DNA of 64,000 nt from Amycolatopsis vastitatis (GTDB lineage Bacteria > Actinomycetota > Actinomycetes > Mycobacteriales > Pseudonocardiaceae): positions 1 to 64,000 of the forward strand of contig NZ_NMUL01000010.1 in assembly GCF_002234595.1 (NCBI RefSeq), in the 5' to 3' direction. Positions 35,573 to 45,128 of the stretch are shown piece by piece (positions within the stretch are counted from its first letter, which is position 1; each line of letters begins with the position of its first letter). Position numbers and translations under genes: made by a program. Under the pieces are notes generated by a model. That model saw nothing but the letters and a program-made list of their open reading frames with translations. It was not told the origin of the DNA and did no database searches.

Positions 35573-36754
35573 GTGGAAGAGTTCGAGGAGCTCAACGTCA
35601 CCCTGCCGACGGAACTGCACTGGCGGGACCGCTTCGACCCGGTCCCGAAGCTGCACGCCCTGATGCAGGCGGGCCCGATGACCGAACTGGGCACCGAGAG
35701 CTCCCCCGGGGGCCGGACCGCGTGGCTCGCCACCGGGTTCGACGAGGTCCGGCAGGTGCTCGGCTCGGACAAGTTCAGTTCCCGGCTGCTCTACGGCGGG
35801 ACCGCGGCCGGCATCACCTTCCCCGGCTTCATCACCCAGTACGACCCGCCGGAGCACACGCGGCTCCGGCGGGTCGTCTCGCCGGCCTTCACCGTCCGGC
35901 GGATGGAGAAGTTCCGGCCGCGGATCGAGCGGGTCGTCGGGGACTGCCTGGACGCGATGGAGTCCGTCGGCGGCCCGCTGGACTTCGTGCCGCACTTCGG
36001 GTGGTCCATCGCGACGACGGCGACCTGCGACTTCCTCGGCGTTCCCCGGGACGACCAGGCCGGCCTGGCGCGCAGCCTGCTCGCCAGCCGGGCCGAGCGG
36101 ACGGGGAGCCGGCGCGTGGCGGCCGGGAACAAGTTCATGACGTACATGGGCCAGATCGCGGCCCGCACCCGCCGCGACCCCGGCGACGACATGCTCGGCG
36201 TCGTGGTCCGCGAACACGGGGACGAGATCACCGACGCGGAGCTGACCGGGCTGGCCGCGTTCGTCATGGGTGCGGGCGGGGACCAGGTGGCCCGGTTCCT
36301 CGTGGCGGGAGCGTGGCTGATGGTCGAGGCGCCCGAGCAGTTCGCGCTGCTGCGGGAGAAGCCGGACGTCGTCCCGGACTGGCTGGAGGAGGTCGTCCGG
36401 TACCTCACCACCGACGAGAAGCTCACCCCGCGCATCGCGCGGGAGGACGTGCGCATCGGCGCGCACCTCGTCAAGGCGGGCGACACCGTCACGTGCTCGC
36501 TGATCGGGGTGAACCGCCGGAGCTTCCCGGGCCCGGAGGACCGGTTCGACATCACCCGGGGGAAAACGCCGCACGTCGCGTTCGGGCACGGCATCCACCA
36601 CTGCCTCGGCAGGCCACTGGCGGAGCTGGTGTTCCGGACGGCGATCCCGGCGCTGGCGCACCGCTTTCCCGCGCTCCGGCTGGCCGAACCGGACCGCGAG
36701 ATCAAGCTGGGACCGCCGCCGTTCGACGTGAAAGCCCTGCCGCTCGACTGGTAG
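35573..36754 (+). CDS. oxyA: Cytochrome P450 OxyA (cross-link between residues 2 and 4)
   Basis: A 393-residue soluble P450. In characterised clusters OxyA forms the D-O-E aryl ether on the peptide bound to the module 7 carrier protein and X domain. The haem loop is FGHGIHHCLG with Cys near residue 344, the ExxR motif is EVVRY, and the N-terminus ELHWRDRFDPVPKL is typical of OxyA. The I-helix has MGAGGDQVARFL in place of the usual acid-Thr pair, as expected for Oxy enzymes that do not hydroxylate. The GTG at 35573 is chosen because AAAGGA precedes it by 8 bases and it gives the expected N-terminus. It is first in the oxy operon, behind the operator. Confidence 0.9.
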   Translation: MEEFEELNVTLPTELHWRDRFDPVPKLHALMQAGPMTELGTESSPGGRTAWLATGFDEVRQVLGSDKFSSRLLYGGTAAGITFPGFITQYDPPEHTRLRRVVSPAFTVRRMEKFRPRIERVVGDCLDAMESVGGPLDFVPHFGWSIATTATCDFLGVPRDDQAGLARSLLASRAERTGSRRVAAGNKFMTYMGQIAARTRRDPGDDMLGVVVREHGDEITDAELTGLAAFVMGAGGDQVARFLVAGAWLMVEAPEQFALLREKPDVVPDWLEEVVRYLTTDEKLTPRIAREDVRIGAHLVKAGDTVTCSLIGVNRRSFPGPEDRFDITRGKTPHVAFGHGIHHCLGRPLAELVFRTAIPALAHRFPALRLAEPDREIKLGPPPFDVKALPLDW

Positions 36755-36775
36755 TGCCCGAAGCTGAGGAGAATC

Positions 36776-37930
36776 ATGGTTGTTCCGCTGCCGCACCAGC
36801 GGCTCCGGCTCGATCCGGTGCCGGAGCTCTGCGAGCTGGAAAAGACCGGGCCACTGCACGAGTACGAAACCGAGCCGGGGCTGGACGGCCGCAAGCAGTG
36901 GCTGGTCACCGGCTACGACGAGGTCCGGGAGATCCTCGCCGACCCCGAGCGGTTCAGTTCGATGCGCCCGGTCGACGACGAGGCGGAGCGTGCCTGGCTG
37001 CCGGGGATCCTGCAGGCCTACGACCCTCCCGAGCACACCCGGCTGCGCGGGACCGTGACCCGGGCGAACACCGTCCGGCGGATCGAGGCCTTGCGGCCCC
37101 GCGTCGAAGAGGTCGTCGAAGAGTGCCTGGACGACTTCGACAGCATGGGGTCGCCCGCCGACTTCGTCCGGAACGCCGCCTGGCCCATCCCGGCGCTGAT
37201 CGCCTGCGACTTCCTCGGCGTCCCCCGCGACGACCAGGCCGAGCTGTCGCGGATGTTCCGGGAAAGCCGGGAAAGCCGGATTCCCCGGCAGCGCAACCTC
37301 TCCGGGCTGGGCGTCGTCAACTACGCGCAGAAACTGGCGGCCCGCAAACGCCTCGACCCCGGCGAAGGGATGATCGGGGGCATCGTGCGCGACCACGGCG
37401 ACGACGTCACCGATGAGGAACTGGCCGGCCTCGCCGAAGGGATCATGATCGGCGCGGTCGAGCAGATGGCCTCCCAGCTGGCGATCGCGGTGCTGCTCCT
37501 GGTCACCCACCCCGCGCAGCTGGCGCTGCTTCGCGAGCGACCGGACCTCGCGAACGGCGCCGCCGAGGAAGTGTTCCGCTACGGATCGATCGTCGAGACC
37601 CCGTCGCCCCGGACCGCCCTCGTCGACGTGCGCATCGCCGGCCACGACATCCACGCCGGCGACGTGCTGACCTGTTCGATCCTGGCGGTCAACCGGGCCA
37701 GGGGGGACCGGTTCGACATCACCCGGCCCAACCCCGAGCACATCGCCTTCGGGCACGGCATCCACCACTGCATCGGCGCGCCGCTGGCCCGGCTCCAGCT
37801 GCGCGTGGCGCTGCCCGCGGTGGCCCGCCGGTTCCCGGCGCTCCGGCTGGCGGTCCCGGAGGAGGACCTGCGGTTCAAGCCGGGCAGGCCGGCCCCCTTC
37901 GCGGTCGAGGAGCTTCCCGTTGAGTGGTGA
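36776..37930 (+). CDS. oxyE: Cytochrome P450 OxyE (cross-link between residues 1 and 3)
   Basis: A 384-residue P450 between oxyA and oxyB. Clusters with a fourth Oxy in this slot make the F-O-G ring joining two aromatic residues at positions 1 and 3, and Hpg and Dpg are predicted there. Haem loop FGHGIHHCIG with Cys near 332; ExxR in EEVFRY. The I-helix reads IMIGAVEQMAS, far from the canonical acid-Thr pair, and the segment before the haem loop is shorter than in OxyA (NRARGDRFDI). Start ATG with GAGGAG upstream. Its end overlaps the oxyB start by 11 bases, so translation is coupled. Placement by order and sequence is firm; ring assignment follows the family. Confidence 0.85.
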   Translation: MVVPLPHQRLRLDPVPELCELEKTGPLHEYETEPGLDGRKQWLVTGYDEVREILADPERFSSMRPVDDEAERAWLPGILQAYDPPEHTRLRGTVTRANTVRRIEALRPRVEEVVEECLDDFDSMGSPADFVRNAAWPIPALIACDFLGVPRDDQAELSRMFRESRESRIPRQRNLSGLGVVNYAQKLAARKRLDPGEGMIGGIVRDHGDDVTDEELAGLAEGIMIGAVEQMASQLAIAVLLLVTHPAQLALLRERPDLANGAAEEVFRYGSIVETPSPRTALVDVRIAGHDIHAGDVLTCSILAVNRARGDRFDITRPNPEHIAFGHGIHHCIGAPLARLQLRVALPAVARRFPALRLAVPEEDLRFKPGRPAPFAVEELPVEW

Positions 37931-39116
37931 CGCATCGCCGCCGGTCCACACGCGACGGCAGGGCTTCGACCCGGCCGACGAACTGCGCGCCGCCGGAACG
38001 CTGACGAAGATCACCATCGGGTCCGGGGCGGACGCGGAGACCACCTGGCTGGCCACGGGCTACGCCGTCGTCCGGGAGGTGCTCGGCGACCACCGGCGGT
38101 TCAGCACCCGGCGCCGCTGGGACCGCCGCGACGAGATCGGCGGGACGGGCATCTACCGGCCGAGCGAGCTGGTCGGCAACCTGATGGACTACGACCCGCC
38201 CGAGCACACCCGGCTCCGGCAGCTGCTCACCCCGGCGTTCACCCTGCGCAAGATGCGGCGCCTGCGGCCGGCCATCGAAGAGGTCGTGACCGAACGGCTC
38301 GATGCCATGGAACAGGAGGGCTCCCCGGCGGACCTGGTCGAGCTGGTCGCCGACCAGGTGCCGGGACCCGTTCTGTGCGGGCTGCTCGGGGTGCCCCGGG
38401 ACGACCGCGCCGAGTTCATGCAGCTCTACCACCGGCATCTCGACGCGTCGCTGAGCTCGAGGAGGCGGGCGTCCGCCGGCGACGCGTTCTCCCGCTACCT
38501 GCTGGCCATGATCGCCAGGGAACGCAAGGACCCCGGCGAAGGGTTCGTCGGGACGGTCGTCGCCGAGCACGGCGACACGGTCACGGACGAGGAGCTGAGA
38601 GGCGCCTGCGTGCAGCTGATCCTGGCCGGCGACGACAACATCTCCGGCATGATCGGGCTGGGCGTGCTGGCCCTGCTGCGGAACCCCCCGCAGATCGCCG
38701 CGTTCCGGGGCGACGACCAAGCGGCGGACCGGGCGGTCGAAGAGCTGATCCGGTACCTGACGGTCACCTATGCCCCGACACCCCGGATCGCCAAGGAGGA
38801 CGTCACCCTCGCGGGCCAGGTGGTCAAGGCGGGGGAGACGGTCACCCTTTCTCTTCCCATGGCCAACCGGGATCCCGCGCTGCTGCCGGACGCGGACCGC
38901 CTCGACGTCACGCGCGAGCCCGTCCCGCACGTCGCGTTCGGACACGGCGTCCACCACTGCCTGGGGGCCGCCATGGCCCGGCTCACGCTCGGCTCGGTCT
39001 ACCGCATGCTGTGGCAGCGTTTTCCTGCGCTGAGACTGGCTGATCCCGGCCGGGAAACCCGGTTCCGGTTGACCACTCCCGCGTACGGATTGTCCGAGCT
39101 GATGGTCGCGTGGTGA
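37920..39116 (+). CDS. oxyB: Cytochrome P450 OxyB (first cross-link, residues 4 and 6)
   Basis: A 398-residue P450. OxyB acts first, forming the C-O-D aryl ether. Highly conserved stretches include DPADELRAAGTL, TIGSGADAET, LVGNLMDYDPPEHTRLR and LTTPAYGLSELMVAW at the C-terminus. Haem Cys near 347 in FGHGVHHCLG. The I-helix LAGDDNISGMIG is characteristic of OxyB. The start is TTG (MSGDASPP), matching known OxyB N-termini, with GAGGAG 6 bases upstream inside oxyE. The 11-base overlap with oxyE suggests tight coupling. Confidence 0.92.
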   Translation: MSGDASPPVHTRRQGFDPADELRAAGTLTKITIGSGADAETTWLATGYAVVREVLGDHRRFSTRRRWDRRDEIGGTGIYRPSELVGNLMDYDPPEHTRLRQLLTPAFTLRKMRRLRPAIEEVVTERLDAMEQEGSPADLVELVADQVPGPVLCGLLGVPRDDRAEFMQLYHRHLDASLSSRRRASAGDAFSRYLLAMIARERKDPGEGFVGTVVAEHGDTVTDEELRGACVQLILAGDDNISGMIGLGVLALLRNPPQIAAFRGDDQAADRAVEELIRYLTVTYAPTPRIAKEDVTLAGQVVKAGETVTLSLPMANRDPALLPDADRLDVTREPVPHVAFGHGVHHCLGAAMARLTLGSVYRMLWQRFPALRLADPGRETRFRLTTPAYGLSELMVAW

Positions 39117-39200
39117 TCCGCATTGTCCATTGTGCGGTGCTGGACTTGTTTCCGGACCGCGGGCGAAGATTGCGTTGCCGAGTGAAGGAGTTTTTCCCGT

Positions 39201-40427
39201 ATGGATCACGATGTCGATCAGGAAGCGCCGATCGTGGAGCCGACGGCCAACTACATGTTGAGAACGCTTTGTGATCCGCACGAGGACATGTTCGAGCTCC
39301 GGGCGCACGGTCCGCTGGTGCGGATGGTCGGAAACGCCTCGACGCAGCTACGCACGAATTACGTCTGGCAAGCGTTGGGCTACGACGTCGTGCGGCAGAT
39401 TCTCGGTGATCACGAAAATTTCACGACGCGGCCTCGGTGGAGCTCGGCGGAATCGATCGGTGACGAGCCCATCCCGCCGGATCTCGTGGGGCAGCTGTCG
39501 GTTTACGACCCGCCCGAGCACACCCGCCTGCGGGGGATGCTGACGCCGGAGTTCACGGCCCGGCGGATCCGCAGGCTCGAACCCGCCATGCAGGAGCTGA
39601 TCGACGAACGCATCGACGCGCTGGAGGCGGCGGGGCCGCCCGCGGACGTCCAGGCGCTATTCGCGGACCCGGTCGGCGGGGGAGCCCTGTGCGAACTGCT
39701 CGGCATCCCGCGCGACGACCGGACCGAGTTCATCCGCCGGGTCCGGCAGAACGTCTCGCTCAGCCGCGGGTTCAAGGCCAGGGCGGCCGACAGCGCGGCG
39801 TTCAACCGGTACCTGAACGGCCTCATCACCCGGCAGCGCAAGGACCCCGACGAGGGGTTCATCGGTTCGCTCGTGCGAGAGCACGGGGACGACGTCACCG
39901 ACGCCGAGCTGAGGGGCGTGTTCACGGCGCTGATCCTCGGTGGTGTCGAGACCGTCGCGGGGATGATCGGGTTCGGGGTCCTCGCGCTGCTCGACCACCC
40001 CGGCCAGCGGGACCTGCTGTTCGCCGGCCGTGAGGAGGCGGACCGGGTGGTCGCCGAACTGCTTCGGTACCTCTCGCCCGTGCAGCAGCCGAACCCGCGG
40101 CTGGCCATCAGGGACGTCGTCGTCGGCGGCCACCTGATCAAGGCGGGGGAGTACGTCCTGTGCTCGATCCTGATGGCCAACCGGGACGAAGCGCTGACGC
40201 CGAACGCGAACGTCCTCGACGCGAACCGCGTTTCCGGTTCGCACGTCGGGTTCGGGCACGGCATCCACTACTGCATCGGCGCGGCGGTGGCGAGAACGCT
40301 GCTGCGCATGGCTTATCAAACGCTGTGGCGCCGGCTTCCCGGGCTGCGCCTGGCCGTGCCCGTCGAGGAAATCAAACTCAGGAACGCGTTCATCGATTGT
40401 CCTGACCAATTGCCGGTCGCCTGGTAA
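39201..40427 (+). CDS. oxyC: Cytochrome P450 OxyC (biaryl cross-link, residues 5 and 7)
   Basis: A 408-residue P450. OxyC forms the A-B carbon-carbon bond that closes the cup of the aglycone. Haem loop FGHGIHYCIG with Cys near 358, ExxR in ELLRY, I-helix LGGVETVAGMIG. The C-terminus (NAFIDCPDQLPVAW) and the LSVYDPPEHTRLRGMLTPEF block fit OxyC. The ATG has AAGGAG about 10 bases upstream. It is separated from oxyB by 84 bases that contain an imperfectly spaced GTCCA/TGGAC pair (39125-39145), so a secondary promoter is possible but unproven. Confidence 0.92.
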   Translation: MDHDVDQEAPIVEPTANYMLRTLCDPHEDMFELRAHGPLVRMVGNASTQLRTNYVWQALGYDVVRQILGDHENFTTRPRWSSAESIGDEPIPPDLVGQLSVYDPPEHTRLRGMLTPEFTARRIRRLEPAMQELIDERIDALEAAGPPADVQALFADPVGGGALCELLGIPRDDRTEFIRRVRQNVSLSRGFKARAADSAAFNRYLNGLITRQRKDPDEGFIGSLVREHGDDVTDAELRGVFTALILGGVETVAGMIGFGVLALLDHPGQRDLLFAGREEADRVVAELLRYLSPVQQPNPRLAIRDVVVGGHLIKAGEYVLCSILMANRDEALTPNANVLDANRVSGSHVGFGHGIHYCIGAAVARTLLRMAYQTLWRRLPGLRLAVPVEEIKLRNAFIDCPDQLPVAW

Positions 40428-40494
40428 TACGTGATCGCGGTACGGTCGGAAAACAGCCGCAACAAATTGGCACTCGATAGAGGAATGGTGGCGA

Positions 40495-41973
40495 ATGTCG
40501 GTCGAACAGTTCGATGTGGTGGTGGCTGGTGGCGGGCCGAGCGGTTCGACCGTGGCCACCCTCGTGGCGATGCAGGGGCATCGGGTGCTGTTGCTGGAGA
40601 AGGAGGTCTTCCCCCGCTACCAGATCGGTGAGTCCCTGCTGCCCTCCACGGTGCACGGGGTGTGCAAGATGCTCGGGGTCTCGGAGGAGCTGGCGGCGGC
40701 GAACTTCCCGGTCAAGCGCGGTGGCACGTTCCGGTGGGGTGCCCGCCCGGAGCCGTGGACGTTCTCCTTCTCCGTCTCGCCACGGATCACGGGGCCGAAG
40801 GCGTTCGCCTACCAGGTCGAGCGGGCGAAGTTCGATCACATCCTGCTGAAGAACGCCAGGAGCAAGGGCGTGGACGTGCGAGAGGGCTGCACGGTCACCG
40901 AGGTGCTGGAAGACAGCGAGCGCATCACCGGTGTGCGGTACACCGACGCGGACGGCAACGAGCGCGAGGTGTCCGCGACCTTCGTGATCGACGCGTCCGG
41001 CAACAAGAGCCGGCTGTACTCCAAAGTCGGTGGCTCACGCGAATATTCGGAGTTCTTCCGCAGCCTGGCCCTGTTCGGCTACTTCGAGGGCGGCAAGCGG
41101 CTGCCCGAGCCGTATTCGGGCAACATCCTGAGCGTCGCGTTCGACAGTGGCTGGTTCTGGTACATCCCGCTGAGCGACACGCTGACCAGCGTCGGCGCGG
41201 TGGTCCGCCGGGAGGACGCGGACAAGATCCAAGGTGACCGGGAGAGCGCCCTCAACGCCCTGATCGCCGAATGCCCGCTGATCTCGGAGTACCTTTCCGG
41301 CGCGACCAGGGTGACCTCCGGCAACTACGGCGAACTGCGGGTGCGCAAGGACTATTCCTACCAGCAGCCGTCCTACTGGCGTCCGGGCATGATCCTCATC
41401 GGCGATGCCGCGTGTTTCGTGGACCCGGTGTTCTCCTCCGGAGTGCACCTGGCCACCTACAGCGCGATGCTCGCGGCTCGTTCGATCAACAGCGTCCTCG
41501 ACGGTGACATGGACGAGAAGACCGCGCTGACCGAGTTCGAGGCACGGTACCGCCGCGAGTACAGCGTGTACTACGAGTTCCTCGTCGCCTTCTACGAGAT
41601 GCACGTGGACGAGGAGTCGTACTTCTGGTCGGCCAAGAAGGTCACCAAGGACGTCGAGCACACCGAGATCGAGTCGTTCGTCGACCTGGTGGGCGGCCTG
41701 TCCTCCGGCGAGGCGGTGCTGGCGGCGAAGACCCGGATCGCCGAGCACAGTGCCGAGTTCGCCGCGGCCGTCGACCAGATGGCCGGCGGCGACGATGCCA
41801 ACATGGTGCCGCTGTTCAAGTCGCACGTGGTCCGGCAGGTGATGCAGGAGGGCGGCCAGGAGCAGATGCGGGTTGTGCTCGGCGAGGACGCCGAGCCCGA
41901 GCTGCCGCTGTTCCCCGGCGGCCTGGTGACCTCGCCCGACGGGATGAAGTGGCTGCCGCACCGTCCGGTGTGA
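40495..41973 (+). CDS. FAD-dependent halogenase
   Basis: A 492-residue flavin-dependent halogenase of the BhaA/VhaA type, which chlorinates tyrosine-derived residues 2 and 6 while they are carrier-bound. FAD-binding GGGPSGSTVA lies at about residues 12-21. WFWYIP near 220 is the WxWxIP halogenase signature, and GDAACFVDPVFSSGV near 303-317 is the second FAD motif. It needs reduced flavin from a separate reductase not seen here. Start ATG with GAGGAA upstream. It is the only halogenase in the window, so any chlorine pattern depends on it. Position after oxyC follows the balhimycin order; teicoplanin-type clusters place it before oxyC, as I recall. Confidence 0.92.
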   Translation: MSVEQFDVVVAGGGPSGSTVATLVAMQGHRVLLLEKEVFPRYQIGESLLPSTVHGVCKMLGVSEELAAANFPVKRGGTFRWGARPEPWTFSFSVSPRITGPKAFAYQVERAKFDHILLKNARSKGVDVREGCTVTEVLEDSERITGVRYTDADGNEREVSATFVIDASGNKSRLYSKVGGSREYSEFFRSLALFGYFEGGKRLPEPYSGNILSVAFDSGWFWYIPLSDTLTSVGAVVRREDADKIQGDRESALNALIAECPLISEYLSGATRVTSGNYGELRVRKDYSYQQPSYWRPGMILIGDAACFVDPVFSSGVHLATYSAMLAARSINSVLDGDMDEKTALTEFEARYRREYSVYYEFLVAFYEMHVDEESYFWSAKKVTKDVEHTEIESFVDLVGGLSSGEAVLAAKTRIAEHSAEFAAAVDQMAGGDDANMVPLFKSHVVRQVMQEGGQEQMRVVLGEDAEPELPLFPGGLVTSPDGMKWLPHRPV

Positions 41974-42032
41974 CGGGGCGGCACGTGGATCAGTTCGCCG
42001 ACGGCCGGTGACAGGGAACAGGGGATTGCGCG

Positions 42033-43253
42033 ATGCGGGTGTTGTTGTCGACGACGGGATCACGCGGGGACCTCGACCCGCTGGTCGCCCTGGCGGTGCG
42101 GTTGCGGGCACTCGACGTCGAGGTGCGGGTGTGCGCACCGCCGGACTCCGGGGCCCGGCTGGCCGAGGCCGGACTGCCGCTGGTGCCGATCGGCGGGTCG
42201 GCGCGCGCGAAGGTGCACGGGAAGCCGTCGCCCAAGGACGCGCCCCGGCTCTCGGCCGAGGCGATCGCCACGCAGTTCGCGGAGGTTCCCGCGGCGGTCG
42301 AGGGGTGTGACGCGGTGCTGGCGACCGGGGTGCTGGCCGCCGCGGTCTCGGTGCGGTCGGTGGCCGAGAAACAGGGCATCCCCTACGTCTACGCCTGTCA
42401 CTGCCCCATTTTTCTGCCGTCGCCGTACTATCCGCCGCCGCCACCGCTGGGCGAGCCGCCCGCCCGGGACGTGACCGACAACCGGGTGCTGTGGGAACGG
42501 AACAACCAGAGTGCCTACCGGCGGTTCGGGGACCCGCTCAACGAGGAACGGGCCGCGATCGGGCTGCCGCCGGTGGCGGACATCTTCGGCTACGGCTACA
42601 CGGATCGTCCGCTGCTGGCGGCGGACCCGGTCCTGGCCCCGCTGCAGCCGACGGACCTCGACGTGGTGCAGACCGGGGCGTGGATCCTGCCCGACGAACG
42701 GCCCCTTTCCGCGGAGCTGGAGGCGTTCTTGGCGGCCGGTCCGCCGCCGGTGTACGTGGGTTTCGGCAGTTTGCGCGCCCCCGAGGACGCCGCCAGGGTG
42801 GCGATCGAGGCGATCCGCGGCCTGGGCCGCCGGGTGATCCTGTCCCGCGGCTGGGCGGACCTGACCCTGATCGACGACCGGGACGACTGTTTCGCCGTCG
42901 GCGAGGTGAACCACCAGGCGTTGTTCCGCCGGGTGGCCGCCGTCGTCCACCACGGCGGGGTGGGGACGACGACCGCGGCCACCGGGGCCGGCGTCCCCCA
43001 GGTCGTGGTTCCCCAGATGGCGGACCAGCCGTACTTCGCCGGGCGGGTGGCCGCGCTGGGTGTCGGGGCGGCGCACGACGGTCCGACCCCGACCGTCGAG
43101 TCCCTGTCGGCCGCGCTCGCCACGGCCCTCGCCCCGGAAACCCGCACGCGAGCGACCGCGGTGGCCGGCACGATCCGCACCGACGGGGCGACGGTGGCCG
43201 CGGAACTGCTGCTCGACGCGGTCACCCAGGAAACGCCGCCGGTTTCCGTGTGA
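42033..43253 (+). CDS. Glycopeptide glycosyltransferase 1 (GT1 family; GtfE/tGtfB-like)
   Basis: A 406-residue GT-B fold enzyme that transfers a sugar from a UDP/TDP donor to the aglycone. The N-terminal acceptor domain starts [20 protein letters not shown]. The C-terminal donor domain contains [11 protein letters not shown] and [19 protein letters not shown] with the conserved HHGG and the Gln in MADQPYF. The proline-rich insert [12 protein letters not shown] is like that of enzymes acting on the residue 4 phenol, so residue 4 is the better guess. With a deacetylase paralogue and an acyltransferase next door, the sugar is probably GlcNAc or a derivative. Start ATG behind an AGGGGA box very similar to that of glycosyltransferase 2. 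Confidence 0.88.
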   Translation: MRVLLSTTGSRGDLDPLVALAVRLRALDVEVRVCAPPDSGARLAEAGLPLVPIGGSARAKVHGKPSPKDAPRLSAEAIATQFAEVPAAVEGCDAVLATGVLAAAVSVRSVAEKQGIPYVYACHCPIFLPSPYYPPPPPLGEPPARDVTDNRVLWERNNQSAYRRFGDPLNEERAAIGLPPVADIFGYGYTDRPLLAADPVLAPLQPTDLDVVQTGAWILPDERPLSAELEAFLAAGPPPVYVGFGSLRAPEDAARVAIEAIRGLGRRVILSRGWADLTLIDDRDDCFAVGEVNHQALFRRVAAVVHHGGVGTTTAATGAGVPQVVVPQMADQPYFAGRVAALGVGAAHDGPTPTVESLSAALATALAPETRTRATAVAGTIRTDGATVAAELLLDAVTQETPPVSV

Positions 43254-43296
43254 ACCGGACCGGTACGCCCGGAATACGTCCAGCCTGGAGGTGTTG

Positions 43297-44157
43297 ATGC
43301 GTGGCAACGCGGTCACCAAACTGAACCCCATGTTCGCACTGCCCGGCGCGGCCCGGATTCTGGCGATATCCCCGCATTTCGGCGATGCGGTCCTGTCCCT
43401 CGGAGGCAGTCTCTCCCAGGCCGTGCGGGACGGCGCGGAGGTGACCGTCTATTCGGCGTTCGCCGGCACGGCGTCGCCCCCGTACTCCCCGGCGGCGGAG
43501 CGGATGCACGGAATCTGGGGCTATTCGCCGGATGACGACGTGCAGCTCTGCCGCCGGGAGGAGGACGTCGCCGCGCTGACCCCTTTGGGGCTGGGGCACC
43601 GGCACGGCCGGTTCCTCGACTCCATCTACCGCAAGCTGCCCGACGGCCAGTGGTTGACCGACCACAAGGAGGGCAAGCAGAAGCTGGCCACCAACAAGGA
43701 CGCGCCGAGCAGTGACCCCGATCTCGTCGCCGAGATCCAGGGTGACCTCAAGGCGGTCATCGACGAGGTCGCCCCGGCACTCGTCGTCACGAGCGCGGCG
43801 ATCGGTGGTCATCCCGACGACAAGGCCGCGCGAGACGCCGCGCTGTTCGCCTCGTCCGAAAAGGACATACCGGTCCGGCTCTGGGAAGACCTTCCGTATG
43901 TGCTGTTCCGGTCGGGCACGGTGGAGCTGCCGCCCGGTTTCCGGCTCGGCTCTTCCGAATTCGGCGCCGTGGAACCGGGGATGCGGACGCGGAAATTCGA
44001 GGCCGTGCGGGGCTACCCGTCGCTGCTTTCGATGTTCGACGGGCCGGGCAAGGATTTGTTCGGCGGGCTGGACGAGCATGCCGGGGAACTTTCACCACAA
44101 GGCGGCTACGGCGAAAAAACCTGGCCGGTCACCCGCGGCGAAGAGGGCGGTTGCTGA
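43297..44157 (+). CDS. LmbE/PIG-L deacetylase paralogue with a degraded active site
   Basis: A 286-residue LmbE-family protein, clearly paralogous to the gene at 45125 (shared [34 protein letters not shown]). Family members remove the N-acetyl group from the sugar of teicoplanin-type glycopeptides using zinc. Here the first metal/catalytic motif reads SPHFGDAVLS, where the catalytic Asp of PHxDD is Gly, and the second motif is GGHPDDKAA, where the zinc-ligand His at the end of HPDH is Asp. Both are intact in the other paralogue, so this one is probably inactive as a hydrolase. It might bind substrate, assist as a partner, or be decaying. Start ATG with GGAGG 5 bases upstream; the stop overlaps the acyltransferase start by one base. 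Confidence 0.85.
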   Translation: MRGNAVTKLNPMFALPGAARILAISPHFGDAVLSLGGSLSQAVRDGAEVTVYSAFAGTASPPYSPAAERMHGIWGYSPDDDVQLCRREEDVAALTPLGLGHRHGRFLDSIYRKLPDGQWLTDHKEGKQKLATNKDAPSSDPDLVAEIQGDLKAVIDEVAPALVVTSAAIGGHPDDKAARDAALFASSEKDIPVRLWEDLPYVLFRSGTVELPPGFRLGSSEFGAVEPGMRTRKFEAVRGYPSLLSMFDGPGKDLFGGLDEHAGELSPQGGYGEKTWPVTRGEEGGC

Positions 44158-45128
44158 TGGATGCCGAGGTAGTGCGCAACGACCTGAAGCTGGGCGACGG
44201 GGAGGAGATCACGGCGTGGCTGGCCGAGCTCGACGAGGTGGGCCCGCCTGGCGAGCCGGTGCGGCTGCCGCGGGGAGACGAGGCACGTGAGCTCCTGCGG
44301 CGGCTGGAGGTGCCGGAGGCCGACGTCGAGGAGATCGTGGCCGCCCTTCCCCGGCCGGATCGCGACCCGGCCGTGTGGTGGCTGCTCGAGCGCACCCACC
44401 ACGCGATCGTCGTTCGCATGGGCGACTGGAAGACGCATCGGAGTGCCGCGCCGTCGCTGCCGTCCGACATCGGCGCGGTCGCACGCTACTTCCACGTGTA
44501 CGTCTTCCTCGCGACGATTCCGGCCGTGCGCCGGTTCCACGCAAGCCGGGACGTTCCCGAGGCGATCACCTGGGACACCCTGGACCAGCTGGGGGAGCTG
44601 GTCGAGGTCCACCGCCGCAAGTTCGGCGAGGGCGGGATGAGCAAGCAGTACTGGACCGCCTGCATCCTGAGGGGCATCGTCTTCCGGCTCGGTCGTCTGC
44701 AATTCGACCTGGGGATCGGGCGCGACGGCGAACCCGAACTCGGCCTGCACATTCCCGAACGGGGTGGGCGGCTCGTTCCCGAGATCTTCGAGGAATCGCT
44801 GCGCCGGGCCCGGCCGTTCTTCGACCGGCACTTCCCCGAGCACGGCGCGCGGGTGACGACCGGCATGTCGTGGATGTACGACCCGCAGCTGGCGGAATAT
44901 CTCACCGAAGAGGACTCCCACATCGTCCGGCTCAGGCGGGGTTGGACGCTGATCGACTCCGAGCCGTACATGATCGGAGACCGGTCGATTCTGGAGTTCG
45001 TGTTCCGGTACAACGGCCAGCCGCTGGACGAGCTCCCGCAGCACACGCGGCTGCAGAAGGCCGTGGTCGCCCATTTGAAGGCGGGACGGCACTGGTACAA
45101 CCGGGTCGGTCAACTGGAGTTGCCATGA
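44157..45128 (+). CDS. Aminosugar N-acyltransferase (Tei11*/Dbv8-like)
   Basis: A 323-residue protein of the two-domain GNAT-like family that moves a long-chain acyl group from acyl-CoA to the amine of the glucosamine on teicoplanin/A40926-type aglycones, giving the lipid tail of lipoglycopeptides. Recognisable blocks are [18 protein letters not shown], a central linker of about 30 residues, and [11 protein letters not shown], whose His (about 198) lies where I recall the catalytic His of the teicoplanin enzyme. The C-terminal half ends with [20 protein letters not shown]. Start ATG in TGATG overlap with the upstream gene; the stop overlaps the next deacetylase as ATGA. It lies between the two deacetylase paralogues. 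Confidence 0.85.
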   Translation: MDAEVVRNDLKLGDGEEITAWLAELDEVGPPGEPVRLPRGDEARELLRRLEVPEADVEEIVAALPRPDRDPAVWWLLERTHHAIVVRMGDWKTHRSAAPSLPSDIGAVARYFHVYVFLATIPAVRRFHASRDVPEAITWDTLDQLGELVEVHRRKFGEGGMSKQYWTACILRGIVFRLGRLQFDLGIGRDGEPELGLHIPERGGRLVPEIFEESLRRARPFFDRHFPEHGARVTTGMSWMYDPQLAEYLTEEDSHIVRLRRGWTLIDSEPYMIGDRSILEFVFRYNGQPLDELPQHTRLQKAVVAHLKAGRHWYNRVGQLELP

